Source of the DNA: DATKZH01 sp964475955
GTDB taxonomy: Bacteria; Planctomycetota; Planctomycetia; Pirellulales; Thermoguttaceae
Direction: 5' to 3'
Assembly: GCA_964475955.1 (NCBI GenBank)
Contig: CAYYZY010000038.1
Coordinates: 1-48,954, forward strand
Length of the DNA stretch: 48,954 nt
Positions 24,450 to 34,025 of the stretch are shown piece after piece (the first letter of the stretch is position 1; every line of letters starts with the position of its first letter). The translations under genes and the position numbers were made by a program. The notes beneath the pieces were generated by a model. That model searched no databases. It saw only the letters and a list, made by a program, of their open reading frames with translations, and was not told where the DNA came from.

Positions 24450-26489
24450 TCATGGGCCCTCGTCGCCGGGGCGGCGCGCGGCGGGGAGTTGGCGGCGCCA
24501 GCCCGGCAGCTCGATGCTGCCGCCCAACGCGTCCTTCGAGAACGTGACCGTCGCCGGTCCGACCGTCACGCGAATCTCCTCGCCAGACGTCCGGACCTTC
24601 GCCTCGGGCACCGACTCGGTCGAGGCGTCGGCGGCCGTGAGCACGTGGAGGAAGTAGTCGACGCGGGCCGGCTGCGAGGGGGAGACCTCGATGCGGCACT
24701 CGGGCGCGGGGCCCGTGTCGCGCGACGGGGTATACGTCTTCCCGCCGTAGCGGTAGAGGTCGTCGCCGTCGACGAGCCGAACTTCCGGCCCCAGTGGCAG
24801 CAGCGTTTGCACGAACAGGCGCCCCTCGCCGTTGGTCACGACTAGGTGCGGCGGCGCAGGCTCCGGTCGCTTCATCGCTTGAAGAAGCCACGTCTTCCGG
24901 AAATCCGCGCGCCGTGAGGCCACCCGGTCGAAGACGATGAACGTGTCGGGCCGGAGGTAGACGATCTGCCGCGTGAAGCCGTCGAGCTTGCCGGCGGAGT
25001 ACGCCCGGGTGCAATCGCCGGCCACGTAGACGTAGTCGTGGCCGTCCTCGAAGGCCACGAGGTCGGCAACGTCGTAGAGTTCTTGCTGCTTGCGCCACTG
25101 GTCGGCGTCGGCCACGGCCCCGTTGTGGTGGGGCCAATCGTGGGCCTGGCCGCCGTCGTTTCCGGTCACTTCCCCGGCGCGGATGTTCGGCCAGCGCTCC
25201 GACGGATCGTGGACGAGGATCGTGTTGTGGGCGATGGAGCGGAGGTGGTAGTTGACGTCGTGCGGCGTGCCGAAGGCGTCGTAGTGCCCGCCGTCGCCGG
25301 CCAGCTCGGCGTGCTTGTAGATGAGGAAGTGCCCGTTGTCGAGATGCTGGTGGGCCGTGAACCGGTCGCCGCACTTGAAGAAGAGGTAGGTGGCCGATTC
25401 GTCCCAGGAGCTTCGGGCGCAAACGTACCCGGGCCCGGGACTGAAGTGGGAAAGGCGAAAGCCGCCCAGGTCGCCCTTCGGCACGGTCGGGTCGCGCCAG
25501 AGGAAGTCCTTGTAGGCGTAGTTGCCGACGCCGGAGCGGGGCGTCGTCTCGTTGAACGCGTGGACGGCCCGGTGCGCCGGGTCGTCGCGGAAGTGGTTGA
25601 CGAGGATCCGCCGGGCGGAGAGGGCCTTGTCGCGGTCGCCGCCGAAGACGCGCCCTCCGCCGTCGCCCATCGGGATCGGCCGCCGCGAGCCGTAGATGCC
25701 GATGCCGGGGTAGGTCTCGAACATGCCGGCCACCGCCCGATTCCGGAAGAACCGCGGGGCCGCCGCGTAGTAATCGACGCCCTCGCACCGCCGGGCGACC
25801 TCGCAGAAGAAGAGCCACTCGTAGAGCCAGTAGTTCACGTAGTAGCCTTCGGCCCAGCCGCCGCCGTCGCCGGCCAGCTCCAGGGCGGGGGCCGCCCGTC
25901 GGCGAAACTCGGCCTCGAGTGCCTGAAGGATCTCCGCCGCACGCGGGTTCTCATAGTAGGTGGCGTAGCAGGCCAGGCCGATGCCCCAATGCTTGTAGCC
26001 GTACCAGCCGTTGTGGAAGACGTGCGTCTCGGAATCGACGTTCGCGTCGACCGTTGCATTCACGTACTCCACGAAGCGCGCCCGCTCGGACTCAGTCCAA
26101 CACTCGTGGCACAGGTCGTAGACGATCGCGCACCGGGCCAGGTCGTGCGCGAAGGGTACGTGCCCGCGTTTGATCGGCCCGCGCACGGTCTTCATGGCCA
26201 TCGCGACGGCCTTCTCGCCCAGGGCTCGGTCGCGCTCGATGGCCGAGACCAGCGACATGGAGATCATCCTGCTGTGCTGATCGGCGTCCTCCCGCCGTGC
26301 GACGCGCGCGACGCGCTCGTAGGCCGCGGTGCGCTCGAAGGCCAGGCGCTGGAGTCGTTCGCGCGACCCGAGCAACCGCGGATGCTCCCGGGGCACGGCG
26401 TGCCGTTCGTCGTCGCCGGCAGCGGACCCGCCCGATGCGAGAACGACCACGGCGAGCACCGCCGCTACCCGTAGGTTATGCTTCAGCAT
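24450..26489 (-). CDS. Exported heparinase II/III-like protein
   Basis: The 679-residue protein has a signal peptide (MLKHNLRVAAVLAVVVLASG), an alpha-helical toroid domain (about 60-330; for example HNGWYGYKHWGIGLACYATY and GGGWAEGYYVNYWLYEWLFF) and a beta-sandwich domain with the heparinase II/III C-terminal features GDRFTAHQHLDNGHFLIYKH and NTILVHDP. These folds occur in polysaccharide lyases that cut uronate-containing glycans. Tyr and His residues in the quoted segments are candidate catalytic groups, but the substrate is not predictable. I placed the start at 26489, just before the signal peptide, although the frame is open to 26543. The first codons lie inside a tandem repeat that spans the translation start. 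Confidence 0.82.
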   Translation of the reverse strand: MLKHNLRVAAVLAVVVLASGGSAAGDDERHAVPREHPRLLGSRERLQRLAFERTAAYERVARVARREDADQHSRMISMSLVSAIERDRALGEKAVAMAMKTVRGPIKRGHVPFAHDLARCAIVYDLCHECWTESERARFVEYVNATVDANVDSETHVFHNGWYGYKHWGIGLACYATYYENPRAAEILQALEAEFRRRAAPALELAGDGGGWAEGYYVNYWLYEWLFFCEVARRCEGVDYYAAAPRFFRNRAVAGMFETYPGIGIYGSRRPIPMGDGGGRVFGGDRDKALSARRILVNHFRDDPAHRAVHAFNETTPRSGVGNYAYKDFLWRDPTVPKGDLGGFRLSHFSPGPGYVCARSSWDESATYLFFKCGDRFTAHQHLDNGHFLIYKHAELAGDGGHYDAFGTPHDVNYHLRSIAHNTILVHDPSERWPNIRAGEVTGNDGGQAHDWPHHNGAVADADQWRKQQELYDVADLVAFEDGHDYVYVAGDCTRAYSAGKLDGFTRQIVYLRPDTFIVFDRVASRRADFRKTWLLQAMKRPEPAPPHLVVTNGEGRLFVQTLLPLGPEVRLVDGDDLYRYGGKTYTPSRDTGPAPECRIEVSPSQPARVDYFLHVLTAADASTESVPEAKVRTSGEEIRVTVGPATVTFSKDALGGSIELPGWRRQLPAARRPGDEGP

Positions 26490-26691
26490 ATCGAACCCCG
26501 TACCCGTAGATGATACTTCGGCATATCGAACCCCTTCATCCATCTTCCTATTGCCCGGTCCTCAAGCTCCAGCCGCCGCCTGGTTCGCAAGATGGAGGTT
26601 GGGAACCAGGGTGTCGGAAGGCGCTTCACTCCAATTCGATATGCTGAAGCATTCTACGCGACTCCATACGATATGCTGAAGCATAACCTAC
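26471..26691. repeat. Four copies of a start-codon-containing repeat, two in each orientation
   Basis: On the minus strand two units starting GGGGTTCGATATGC(T/C)GAAG lie 35 bp apart (26534-26500 and 26499-26471). The second contains the ATG and first codons of the heparinase-like gene. On the plus strand two more copies (26635-26660 and 26669-26691) lie 32 bp apart. 26471-26493 and 26669-26691 are a perfect 23-bp inverted repeat. The origin may be duplication of a translation-initiation region followed by inversion, or a mobile repeat that supplies a start codon. Confidence 0.7.
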
Positions 26692-26704
26692 GCGACCATG
26701 CGGC

Positions 26705-28024
26705 TCATTCCCGCTCGGGCCCAAGGCAGTACAGATTCTCGACTCCGCGCAGGTAGATGCGCCCGCCGGAGACGGCCGGGGAAGTGCGGCAGTCCTCGCC
26801 CAGCGCGTTCTCGGCGACGACTTCGAGCTCCGTCCCCGGGCGGACGATCTTGACCGTGCCGTCGTCGGCCGTGAAATAGACCAGGCCCATGGCCGTTACG
26901 AGCGAGCTGCTGAAGTGGTTCCCCAGCCGCTCCTGCCAGAGGCGCTCGCCGGTCGCGGCCTCGAAGCAGTTGGCCGTGCCGCGGTCGTCGGCCACCAGCA
27001 GGTAGCCGTCGACCACCACGGGCGAGGGGACGTAGCACCGGGCGTTTCGCACGTGCCAGGCGACGTGCGTCTCGGTCACGTCGCCCGATCCGTCCGGCCG
27101 GATCCCCATTACGTGATGCGTGGGGAAGCCGGCCGCCAGGTAGAAGAGCGTGCCGTCGTAGACCATCGAGGCGACGTACTGCTCGGTGGGACCTTCGATC
27201 CTCCAGTGGAGCGAGCCGTCGGCCGGGTCGAGGCTCGTCACGCACCGGCTGCCGGAGAAGACCATCTGGGTGCGCCCGTCGATCTCGCGGATGATCGGCG
27301 GCACGTAGCTCCGCGTCTTGTGCACGCGGGGCCGCTTCCAGACGGTCTCACCCGTCGACTTCTTCAGGGCCACCACGTACGAATCGCCGTCGTGATCGCC
27401 GTTGACGATCACCAGGTCGCGGTAGAGGACCGGGCTGCTACAGAAACCGTGGCAACTGACGAATTCGCCGGGCCGCACCAGCCACTTCCGGCGGCCCTCG
27501 AAATCGTACGCCGCCACGACCATCTGCCCCAGCTTCAACGGCCGCGGCCGGGAGACGTTGCGGGCCTCGACCACCTCGTCGCCCACCTCGAGGAAGGTGA
27601 CGAAGACCAGCTCGCCGTCGGTGGCCGGCGTGCTCGACGCGCAACTGTTCAGCGAGTGCCGGATCTCCAGCGGCGCGCGGAGCACGGTGCGCTGCCACCG
27701 CTTGGCGCCGGTTCGGGCGTCGTAGCAGAGCACGATCCGCTCCTCGCGATCCTCCAGGCACGAGACCGTGAAAACGCGGCCCTCCCAAACGATCGACGAG
27801 GCGTGCCCCACGCCCGGCACGGGCGTCTTCCACGCCACCTTCTCGCCGGATGGCCCGTCCCACGCCAGCGGCACGGCGGTCTCCTGGCTCGTCCCGTCGC
27901 CGCGCGGCCCGCGCCAGCCGGGCCAGTTCTCGGCCCAAGCCGGCCGCGACGCCAGGGCGCCGCAGGCAAGCATTAGGGCGAAGAGGAGCATCCGGCGGTC
28001 TGGGCAACGGCAATCGTCGGTCAT
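26705..28024 (-). CDS. Exported PQQ-like beta-propeller protein
   Basis: The 439-residue protein has a signal peptide (residues about 10-31, LLFALMLACGALASRPAWA) followed by NWPGWRGPRGDGTSQETAVP, the usual opening of planctomycete PQQ-like repeat proteins. About seven blades follow, each with a variant of the propeller-closing pattern: YDARTGAKRWQRT, LKKSTGETVWKR, LDPADGSLHWRIEG, FEAATGERLWQERLG. Such proteins may be quinoprotein dehydrogenases or, more often, structural or binding propellers. I do not see a full PQQ site with calcium ligands, so I do not claim enzymatic activity. The ATG at 28024 was chosen because the preceding 97 codons are not protein-like. Met12 (27991) is an alternative. 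Confidence 0.8.
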   Translation of the reverse strand: MTDDCRCPDRRMLLFALMLACGALASRPAWAENWPGWRGPRGDGTSQETAVPLAWDGPSGEKVAWKTPVPGVGHASSIVWEGRVFTVSCLEDREERIVLCYDARTGAKRWQRTVLRAPLEIRHSLNSCASSTPATDGELVFVTFLEVGDEVVEARNVSRPRPLKLGQMVVAAYDFEGRRKWLVRPGEFVSCHGFCSSPVLYRDLVIVNGDHDGDSYVVALKKSTGETVWKRPRVHKTRSYVPPIIREIDGRTQMVFSGSRCVTSLDPADGSLHWRIEGPTEQYVASMVYDGTLFYLAAGFPTHHVMGIRPDGSGDVTETHVAWHVRNARCYVPSPVVVDGYLLVADDRGTANCFEAATGERLWQERLGNHFSSSLVTAMGLVYFTADDGTVKIVRPGTELEVVAENALGEDCRTSPAVSGGRIYLRGVENLYCLGPERE

Positions 28025-28336
28025 GGGGTATCCAAGTCTGTCGTCGGCTTGTTCGTAGGGCGGGCCGCGGGACGAGACCCACGCGCGTTCTCTTCTTCCA
28101 CCATCCGCCCATACTACATCCTGTACCTGCGAGAAGGAAGTGGTAGTTTTCTCGCGTGAAAACAGATGGAGACCGCTTCCCAGCCGATGCGGTCCCGCCT
28201 TGGCATCGAGGCCACGCGAGGCCGGGTCGCCAACACGATCCCTCGCGCCGGCCCTTGCCTGCTCGGGTTCGTGACGGTGATGAGCTTGGTCTGCTTCGAG
28301 CATCTCAAGCGTCACCGACGGAGGCTCCGAAGGCTC
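28025..28336. other. Intergenic region, no gene seen
   Basis: 312 bp between two minus-strand genes. It includes a short GGGACGAGACCCACGCGCG stretch like the outer arm of the element at 24278-24414, and CCTGCTCGGGTT (28257), which also opens the window at position 1. No convincing gene or RNA is seen. Confidence 0.4.
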
Positions 28337-29599
28337 TCAGAAGCGCAGTCGGAACTCGGAGCGGATGGTGGCGTCGGTCCAGCTCGGCGAGGTGAGGCCG
28401 AGGTCGCTGCCCACGCCGAAGTCGACCTTGTCGCAGATGAACAGTCGCAGGCCGGGGGCCAAGCTGAGGTAGGTCTCGCCGCTGGCCGATTGCGTGACCG
28501 GCACCGAGGCGGGGTCGGTGTAGGACCCGTCCTGGAAGGTGTACCCGTTCAGCTCCACCGTGGCGATCAGCGGCACTGCGCACGCCAGGTGGCACAGCGT
28601 GCGGTTCCACGCGAAGTGGTAGTGGAGCACGCCCCCCTCGTACGTCTTGTTGCCACCCAAAGGAATCCACTGAGCGATCTGCCCCTGGAAGTAAGAGCAC
28701 GGCGACAGGTTCAGCCCGAACACGAGCGACGGCTCCAGCGCCATGTGTCCCGTGCCGAGGCCCTTGCTCGCGCGGCCGGAGAGGATATCGGTACGGAAGA
28801 CGAAGGCGATTTGCAGCAGCTCGCAGTCGAAGACCAGCGTCTTGGTGCCGACGCGCACGTCGGAGAAGCCGGCCGAGTGGTGCGTGGAATCCCCGTAGTG
28901 GGACCGGTACGGCGTGATCGCGAAAGCGGAGAACGACCCGGAGGCCGCCTCGGTGTACATGCTCAGCTCGTGGTAGTCGAGGTTGGTTTCCCCCAGCGCA
29001 GGCGGGATGGGCTTGGGGCCGCGCCCATGGCCGTCGGCGCGCGCCCAGAAGAACTCCGCCCGGTCGGGGAACTTCATGCCGAGCCCGGCGTCCCACCGGA
29101 ATCGTTGCTGGGTGACGGGCCGGGCGGCCTCGGTGAAGAAGGCGGCGTCGGCCAGCGTGCGCCACTGCGGCTCGTAGCACGGATCGGGGCAGCAGACCGC
29201 GCAGACGACGCCGGAACAGAAACGTCCCAGCACCGTGTCGCCCCCGCAGGTTTCGCACGTCGGGCCGCAGCCGGAAGCGCATGTGGGGTCCGTCGGGCCG
29301 GCAGCCAGCGCCATGCCCTGAACGCATTCGTGGCAGTCGGCGGCGAAGTCGGAGTCCGACGCGCACTCGGGGCAATCCGTGGTGACGTGCACCTTGGCGC
29401 GCGGTTCGGGACGGGGCTCGGCGTCGAGCGCGGCGACCGCGTCGGAGATCGCGAGCGAATCGTCGGTGGCCAGCGCTTCGCCGAAGCCCGCGTCGGGCCA
29501 CTCGGCGCGGAGCGGGGCCGTTCCCGCGGCGCAGAGCAACGCGCAGCAGGCCGCCAGCCGAAGGCGCGAGTTCGGAGCTGTCGATTGAGGAGTCGTCAT
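28337..29599 (-). CDS. Cys-rich exported protein with outer-membrane beta-barrel
   Basis: The 420-residue protein has a signal peptide (RLRLAACCALLCAAGTAPLRA). A Cys-rich segment (76-141, thirteen Cys) contains three CxxC pairs at 76/79, 89/92 and 115/118. The rest, about 145-420, is made of alternating amphipathic strands that end in SEFRLRF, the terminal aromatic residue being typical of outer-membrane barrels. CxxC clusters could bind metal or form disulfide bonds in the envelope. I recognise no named family; it resembles the uncharacterised outer-membrane channels annotated as transporters in planctomycetes. The start at 29599 directly precedes the signal peptide. No operon partner is evident. 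Confidence 0.6.
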   Translation of the reverse strand: MTTPQSTAPNSRLRLAACCALLCAAGTAPLRAEWPDAGFGEALATDDSLAISDAVAALDAEPRPEPRAKVHVTTDCPECASDSDFAADCHECVQGMALAAGPTDPTCASGCGPTCETCGGDTVLGRFCSGVVCAVCCPDPCYEPQWRTLADAAFFTEAARPVTQQRFRWDAGLGMKFPDRAEFFWARADGHGRGPKPIPPALGETNLDYHELSMYTEAASGSFSAFAITPYRSHYGDSTHHSAGFSDVRVGTKTLVFDCELLQIAFVFRTDILSGRASKGLGTGHMALEPSLVFGLNLSPCSYFQGQIAQWIPLGGNKTYEGGVLHYHFAWNRTLCHLACAVPLIATVELNGYTFQDGSYTDPASVPVTQSASGETYLSLAPGLRLFICDKVDFGVGSDLGLTSPSWTDATIRSEFRLRF

Positions 29600-30067
29600 A
29601 CGCGCGGGACGTGCCGAGGATCCTCCTTCCGAGACGACCGGAAAGGGGGTAGCGTAGCGAGCGCAGCCCAAACCGGCAAGGCTGATTCCCCGCTGCGCGT
29701 CGCCGGAAGGCGCATCCCCGCCATCTTTGCTTCCTCGAAAATGGCCGCGAAAAGGCGCGAGAGGCCACAAAAGGGCAGGCCCAGACAGGTTGTCTGCACA
29801 GCGTCAACCGAAGGGACTGGCGAACCGTGCAAATCGGCCGTTACCGATCGTTTCCCAGCCCGTCGCTCGATATCGACCTGCATCGCTCGTAGTCAGCAAT
29901 CTTCACGTCCTCCAGCCCACTTCTCGTGCCTTTTCGTGCTTGTCGTGGCCGTCACTCCCGGTCCGCCGTGTCGACCCCTCCCCGCCCGCAGTTGACCTTG
30001 TGAACGCGGCCGACCGCCGGTATAAGGCCACCGCTCAACCGGACTCGGAACACCAAGGGCGACGCGT
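29600..30067. other. Divergent intergenic region, no gene seen
   Basis: The 468 bp between the barrel gene (minus) and the HEAT-repeat gene (plus) presumably hold both promoters. I find no convincing coding frame, repeat or RNA. A short imperfect repetition (CTTCTCGTGCCTTTTCGTG, around 29922-29940) is the only oddity. Confidence 0.4.
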
Positions 30068-31177
30068 ATGGCACGAATCCTCGCCTTCGGCACCGTAGGC
30101 CTGCTGTTCGTTTCCCTGACCCCCGCGGCCTGGGGGCAGGCTGCGCCGCAGGCCACTCCTTCGGGTGGTGCGGCCGCCGCTGCGGACGCCGCCGTGGGGG
30201 CGGCGACAGGGGGCTCGTCCGGGGGGGGCGCCAACGTCACGGTCAACTGCGGCGGGAAGAAGTCCTGCCTGAGTGGACTGGGAGATATGTGCAAGGGCTG
30301 CAAGGCGGCCCTCTGCAATTCGGCCCTGGGGGCCCTGCTGTCGAACATGGTCAAGCCGATCAGTTTCGCCACCGGCGGAGTGGTCCCCGTCCCCTGCCAA
30401 AACGTAAAGGACGGCTCCTCAGGCGGCGGTTCCGGCGATTCGGGCGGCACCGGATCGGGCGGTTCCGGGGGAGCGGGCGGGCAGGACGGCGGCGCTCCCA
30501 GCGCAAAGCAGACCGCCGCGGCCATCAAGAAGGATCAGAAGGACGCCAAAGCCCGGCTGGCCGCCGTGCAGTACTTGGCCACGGTCGACTGCACCTACTA
30601 TCCGGAGGTCCAGGCCGCCCTGGTCGGCTCGCTGCGGACCGACACCTCGGAGTGCGTGCGTCTGGCCGCCGCCAATGCGTTGGGCCGGCCCTGCTGCTGC
30701 GGCAAGAAGAGCATCGAGGCGCTGCGCATCGCGGCCTCGGGCGGGGACGAGGACGGCAACCCGGCGGAGCCTTCGTGCCGGGTGCGCGCGGCCGCGCGCC
30801 AGGCGCTCCAGATCTGCCTCGCGTGCGTGCCCGAAGCCGACCGGCAGCCCGACCCCACGCTGCGAAAGCCCGAAGAACCGCTCGATCTGCCCGACGTCTT
30901 CTCGCCGGAAAGCCCGAACCCCTTCCAGTCGGAGTCGCCGGTCCATTCCACCGGGTACTGGGCACCCTTCCGCGACGGGCCCGGCCGGCCGATCCGACCG
31001 GTGGCGTACTACGAGTCGGTGGGCGAAAGGCCCATGGCCCAGGTCGTGGCCGAAGCGCGCCGGACCGTGGAGCGAGTCGACGCGTTGGAGGAAGCTCCCC
31101 CGCCGCACGCAACCACGGGGCACCGCAACCTGGCCGATCTGTGGCGCGCCGCGCGGCGGACCCGGGGTGCGCAGTAG
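30068..31177 (+). CDS. Exported Cys-rich HEAT-repeat protein
   Basis: The 369-residue protein has a signal peptide (ILAFGTVGLLFVSLTPAAWG), an Ala/Gly-rich linker, a Cys cluster (NCGGKKSCLSGLGDMCKGC, about 60-78) and a Gly/Ser-rich low-complexity stretch (about 118-140). HEAT-like helical repeats then follow: KARLAAVQYLATVDCTYYPE, ALVGSLRTDTSECVRLAAAN, SCRVRAAARQALQICLAC. The C-terminal third is Pro-rich and probably disordered. HEAT repeats usually mediate protein binding. The pairs and triplets of Cys (GRPCCCGKK) suggest disulfide or metal binding outside the cytoplasm. The function is unknown. It runs convergent to the T6SS cluster, and nothing shows that it belongs to it. Confidence 0.6.
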   Translation: MARILAFGTVGLLFVSLTPAAWGQAAPQATPSGGAAAAADAAVGAATGGSSGGGANVTVNCGGKKSCLSGLGDMCKGCKAALCNSALGALLSNMVKPISFATGGVVPVPCQNVKDGSSGGGSGDSGGTGSGGSGGAGGQDGGAPSAKQTAAAIKKDQKDAKARLAAVQYLATVDCTYYPEVQAALVGSLRTDTSECVRLAAANALGRPCCCGKKSIEALRIAASGGDEDGNPAEPSCRVRAAARQALQICLACVPEADRQPDPTLRKPEEPLDLPDVFSPESPNPFQSESPVHSTGYWAPFRDGPGRPIRPVAYYESVGERPMAQVVAEARRTVERVDALEEAPPPHATTGHRNLADLWRAARRTRGAQ

Positions 31178-31226
31178 CTGCGGCGCCGACGTACCGTCGG
31201 CGGCTAAACGGAAGGGGCGTCGGCGG

Positions 31227-34019
31227 CTAAACGGAAGCGGGGTCGGCGGCCGGGCAGGGGGTGGTGACGTCGAGCGGCGGCACGGGAGCGGCTGCGTCGT
31301 CGATTGCGTAGGTGAACTCGCCGTCGGCCACGTCAACTCGGGCGCGGCCGATCGCCCGGCCCTCGGCGATCCGCGTGAGCACGGCCTGCGAGAGGGCCGG
31401 CAGCACGGTGCCGGTGATGATGTGGTCGGCGTTTCGGGCGCCCGTCTCCACCTCGCGGCATCGCGAGAGGATGGCGTCGACGACCGCGTCGGAGCAGGCG
31501 AGCTCCGCCTGGTGGTTTTCTCGGAACCGCTCGGCCACGCGGTCGAGCCGCATGGCGATGATGCGGCGCAGCACGTCGTCGGAAAGCGGGTAGTACGGCA
31601 CCACGTTCATCCGCCCCAACAGCGCCGGCTTGAACACCTTGAGCAGTTCGGGGTGCAGGGCCGCTTCGAGGTCGGAGGGATTGGGGCGCGTATCGGGATC
31701 GGCGCAGAGGCGCGTCACCGTGTCGCCGGCGGCGTTGGACGTGAGAAGCAGGATCGTGTTGCGGAAGTCGACGGCCGTCCCCTTGTCGTCCTGGAGCATC
31801 CCCTTGTCGAACACCTGGTAGAAGATTTCCTGCACCGAGGGATGGGCCTTTTCGACCTCGTCGAGCAGCACGATGCTGTACGGCTTGCGGCGCACGGCCT
31901 CGGTGAGCACGCCGCCCTCGCCGTAGCCCACGTAGCCCGGGGCCGAGCCGGTCAGGCGCGAGATCTTGTGCTCCTCCTTGTATTCCGACATGTTGATCAC
32001 GACCATGTTCCGCTCTCCGCCGTAGAGGACGTCGGCCAGGGCGACCGCCGTCTCCGTCTTGCCCACGCCGCTCGGGCCAACCAGGAGGAACACCCCCACG
32101 GGCCGCTGCGGGTCGGCCAGCGACGCCCGGGAGGTCTGGATCCGCTTGGCGACGGCGTCCAGCGCGTGCGACTGCCCGATCACGCGCCCCTGGAGCTTCT
32201 CGCCGAGCGAGAGGACGGTGCGGATTTCGTCGACCACCATCTTGCCCACGGGGATGCCGGTCCAGTTGGCGACCACGTCGGCCACGCTCTGCCGGTCGAC
32301 GACCGGGAAGACCAGCGGCGCCGGTCCCTGCGTTTCGACCAGTTCCCGTTCGAGGCCCCGGAGCCGCTCCTGAAGTTCGGCCGTCGCGACCTCGGCCAGC
32401 TCGCCCGCTGCGTCTTCCTCCTGCGGCGGAGCCTCCTCGCCCTCGGCGTCGGGATCGGGCGCGTGCTCCTGGGCCTCGGTCGGCGGCGCGGTCATCCGGC
32501 GTTCCAGCTCCGTGCGGAGCTGGCGAATCCGGTCGGCCAGGCGCTGCTCTTCGTGCCATCGCTCCTCGAGCCGGGCGACGTTGGCCGTCGTTTCCTCGTG
32601 CTCTCGGCGAAGCTCCTCCAGGCGCGGCTCGACGCAGTCGTGGCCCACGGCCCGCTCGCGCTTGAGGGCGGCCGTCTCCGCTTCGAGGCTCTCCAGGCGG
32701 CGCCGCTCGTCTTCGCAGGCGGCCGGCGTCGACGACTGGCTCAGGGCCACCCGGGCGCAGGCCGTGTCGAGCAGGCTCACGGCTTTGTCGGGCAGTTGGC
32801 GGTCGGGGATGTAGCGGCTGGAGAGCTTGACGGCGTGCTCCAGGGCGTCGTCCATCACGCGCACCCGGTGGTGCTTCTCCAGCGTGGGAGCGACTGCGCG
32901 AAGCATCTCGACGGCCGTCTCCACGCCGGGCTCTTCGACCTTGACGACCTGGAAACGCCGCTTCAGGGCCGGGTCGGTCTCGAACGATTTCTTGTATTCC
33001 GCCCAGGTGGTGGCCGCGACGGTGCGCAGCTCGCCGCGCGCCAGCGCCGGCTTGAGCAGGTTGGCCGCGTCGCCTTGGCCGGTAGGGGCCCCGGCGCCCA
33101 TCAGCGTGTGGGCCTCGTCGATGAAGAGGATGATCGGCTTGGGCGAGGCCTTGACCTCGGCGATGACCGACTTGAGGCGGTTCTCGAACTCGCCCTTCAC
33201 GCCCGCCCCCGCCTGGAGAAGCCCCAGGTCGAGGGTGCGGATCTCGACGTCGCGGAGCGTCCCGGGCACGTCGCCGTGGACCACGCGCAGGGCGAAGCCC
33301 TCGACCACGGCCGTCTTCCCCACGCCCGCCTCGCCGGTAAGGATCGGGTTGTTCTGGCGGCGGCGCGTGAGCACGTCGATCACCTGGCGGATCTCGGCGT
33401 CGCGTCCCACGACCGGGTCGACGTCGGCGGCCTGGGCGCGCTCGGTGAGGTTGAGCGTGTACTGATCGAGCGAGGGGGTCTTGCTGGGGTCGCCGGGGCG
33501 GGGCGCGGGGGCGTCGTCGCCGGGTGCCGCGGCCGCTTCGTCGTCGCTTGAGCCCTGCATCAGCGCCGGAAGCGCTTCGCGGAGCTCGGCCGCCGGAATC
33601 TTGGCCAGCTCGGCCGAGGCGCCGCCGGCCCGAAGCGCCAACTGGCGGTCGCTGAGCAGGGCCGACAGCAGGTAGCCCGACCGAATCACGTTCGCCCCGT
33701 AGTCGAGCGACGCCTGGTTCCAGGCCGCGCGCATCAGGTCGATCACCTCGACCGACATGTCGGGCGAGCGCCCGTTGCCGGTTCGCATCTGGTCGAGCAC
33801 GCGGGTGAGCTCGCGGTTGAGTCGGGCGGGGTCGACGTCGAAGTGGCGGAGGGTGCGGGCGAGGTCGGTATCTTCGTCGTCGAGCAGCTTGAGGAGCCAG
33901 TGTTCGATCTCGACGTGGTAGTTCGTTCGCGAGAGGCAGAACCCGGCCGCCGCTTCCAGCGCCTTCCGGCAGGTGGGGTTCAGCTTGGTGACGAGCGTGC
34001 GCAGATTGGTGCCTGGCAT
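31227..34019 (-). CDS. tssH: T6SS AAA+ ATPase TssH (ClpV)
   Basis: The 930-residue Clp/Hsp100-class ATPase disassembles the contracted TssB/TssC sheath so that it can be reused. It has an N-terminal Clp-N domain (1-150), first AAA+ domain with GEAGVGKTAV and FIDEAHTL, a coiled-coil middle region rich in Glu/Arg (about 445-590) and second AAA+ domain with GPSGVGKTETAVALAD and VLLDEVEKAH. The short, ClpV-type middle domain, N-terminus and T6SS context distinguish it from ClpB. It is the last gene of the minus-strand T6SS run, following tssG by 6 bp. Downstream, 31196-31230 repeats a GTCGGCGGCTAAACGGAAG unit twice, probably a local duplication. Confidence 0.93.
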   Translation of the reverse strand: MPGTNLRTLVTKLNPTCRKALEAAAGFCLSRTNYHVEIEHWLLKLLDDEDTDLARTLRHFDVDPARLNRELTRVLDQMRTGNGRSPDMSVEVIDLMRAAWNQASLDYGANVIRSGYLLSALLSDRQLALRAGGASAELAKIPAAELREALPALMQGSSDDEAAAAPGDDAPAPRPGDPSKTPSLDQYTLNLTERAQAADVDPVVGRDAEIRQVIDVLTRRRQNNPILTGEAGVGKTAVVEGFALRVVHGDVPGTLRDVEIRTLDLGLLQAGAGVKGEFENRLKSVIAEVKASPKPIILFIDEAHTLMGAGAPTGQGDAANLLKPALARGELRTVAATTWAEYKKSFETDPALKRRFQVVKVEEPGVETAVEMLRAVAPTLEKHHRVRVMDDALEHAVKLSSRYIPDRQLPDKAVSLLDTACARVALSQSSTPAACEDERRRLESLEAETAALKRERAVGHDCVEPRLEELRREHEETTANVARLEERWHEEQRLADRIRQLRTELERRMTAPPTEAQEHAPDPDAEGEEAPPQEEDAAGELAEVATAELQERLRGLERELVETQGPAPLVFPVVDRQSVADVVANWTGIPVGKMVVDEIRTVLSLGEKLQGRVIGQSHALDAVAKRIQTSRASLADPQRPVGVFLLVGPSGVGKTETAVALADVLYGGERNMVVINMSEYKEEHKISRLTGSAPGYVGYGEGGVLTEAVRRKPYSIVLLDEVEKAHPSVQEIFYQVFDKGMLQDDKGTAVDFRNTILLLTSNAAGDTVTRLCADPDTRPNPSDLEAALHPELLKVFKPALLGRMNVVPYYPLSDDVLRRIIAMRLDRVAERFRENHQAELACSDAVVDAILSRCREVETGARNADHIITGTVLPALSQAVLTRIAEGRAIGRARVDVADGEFTYAIDDAAAPVPPLDVTTPCPAADPASV

Positions 34020-34025
34020 TTTCGG

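Noticed and set aside
26471..26691. Short CRISPR-like or riboswitch array upstream of the heparinase-like gene
   Set aside because: The copies face both ways, differ from each other and include coding sequence. They fit duplication and inversion better.
30675..33551. 958-codon open frame on the plus strand across the HEAT-repeat gene and opposite tssH
   Set aside because: Composition is Arg/Gly/His-rich without domains, and tssH on the other strand has both AAA+ modules.
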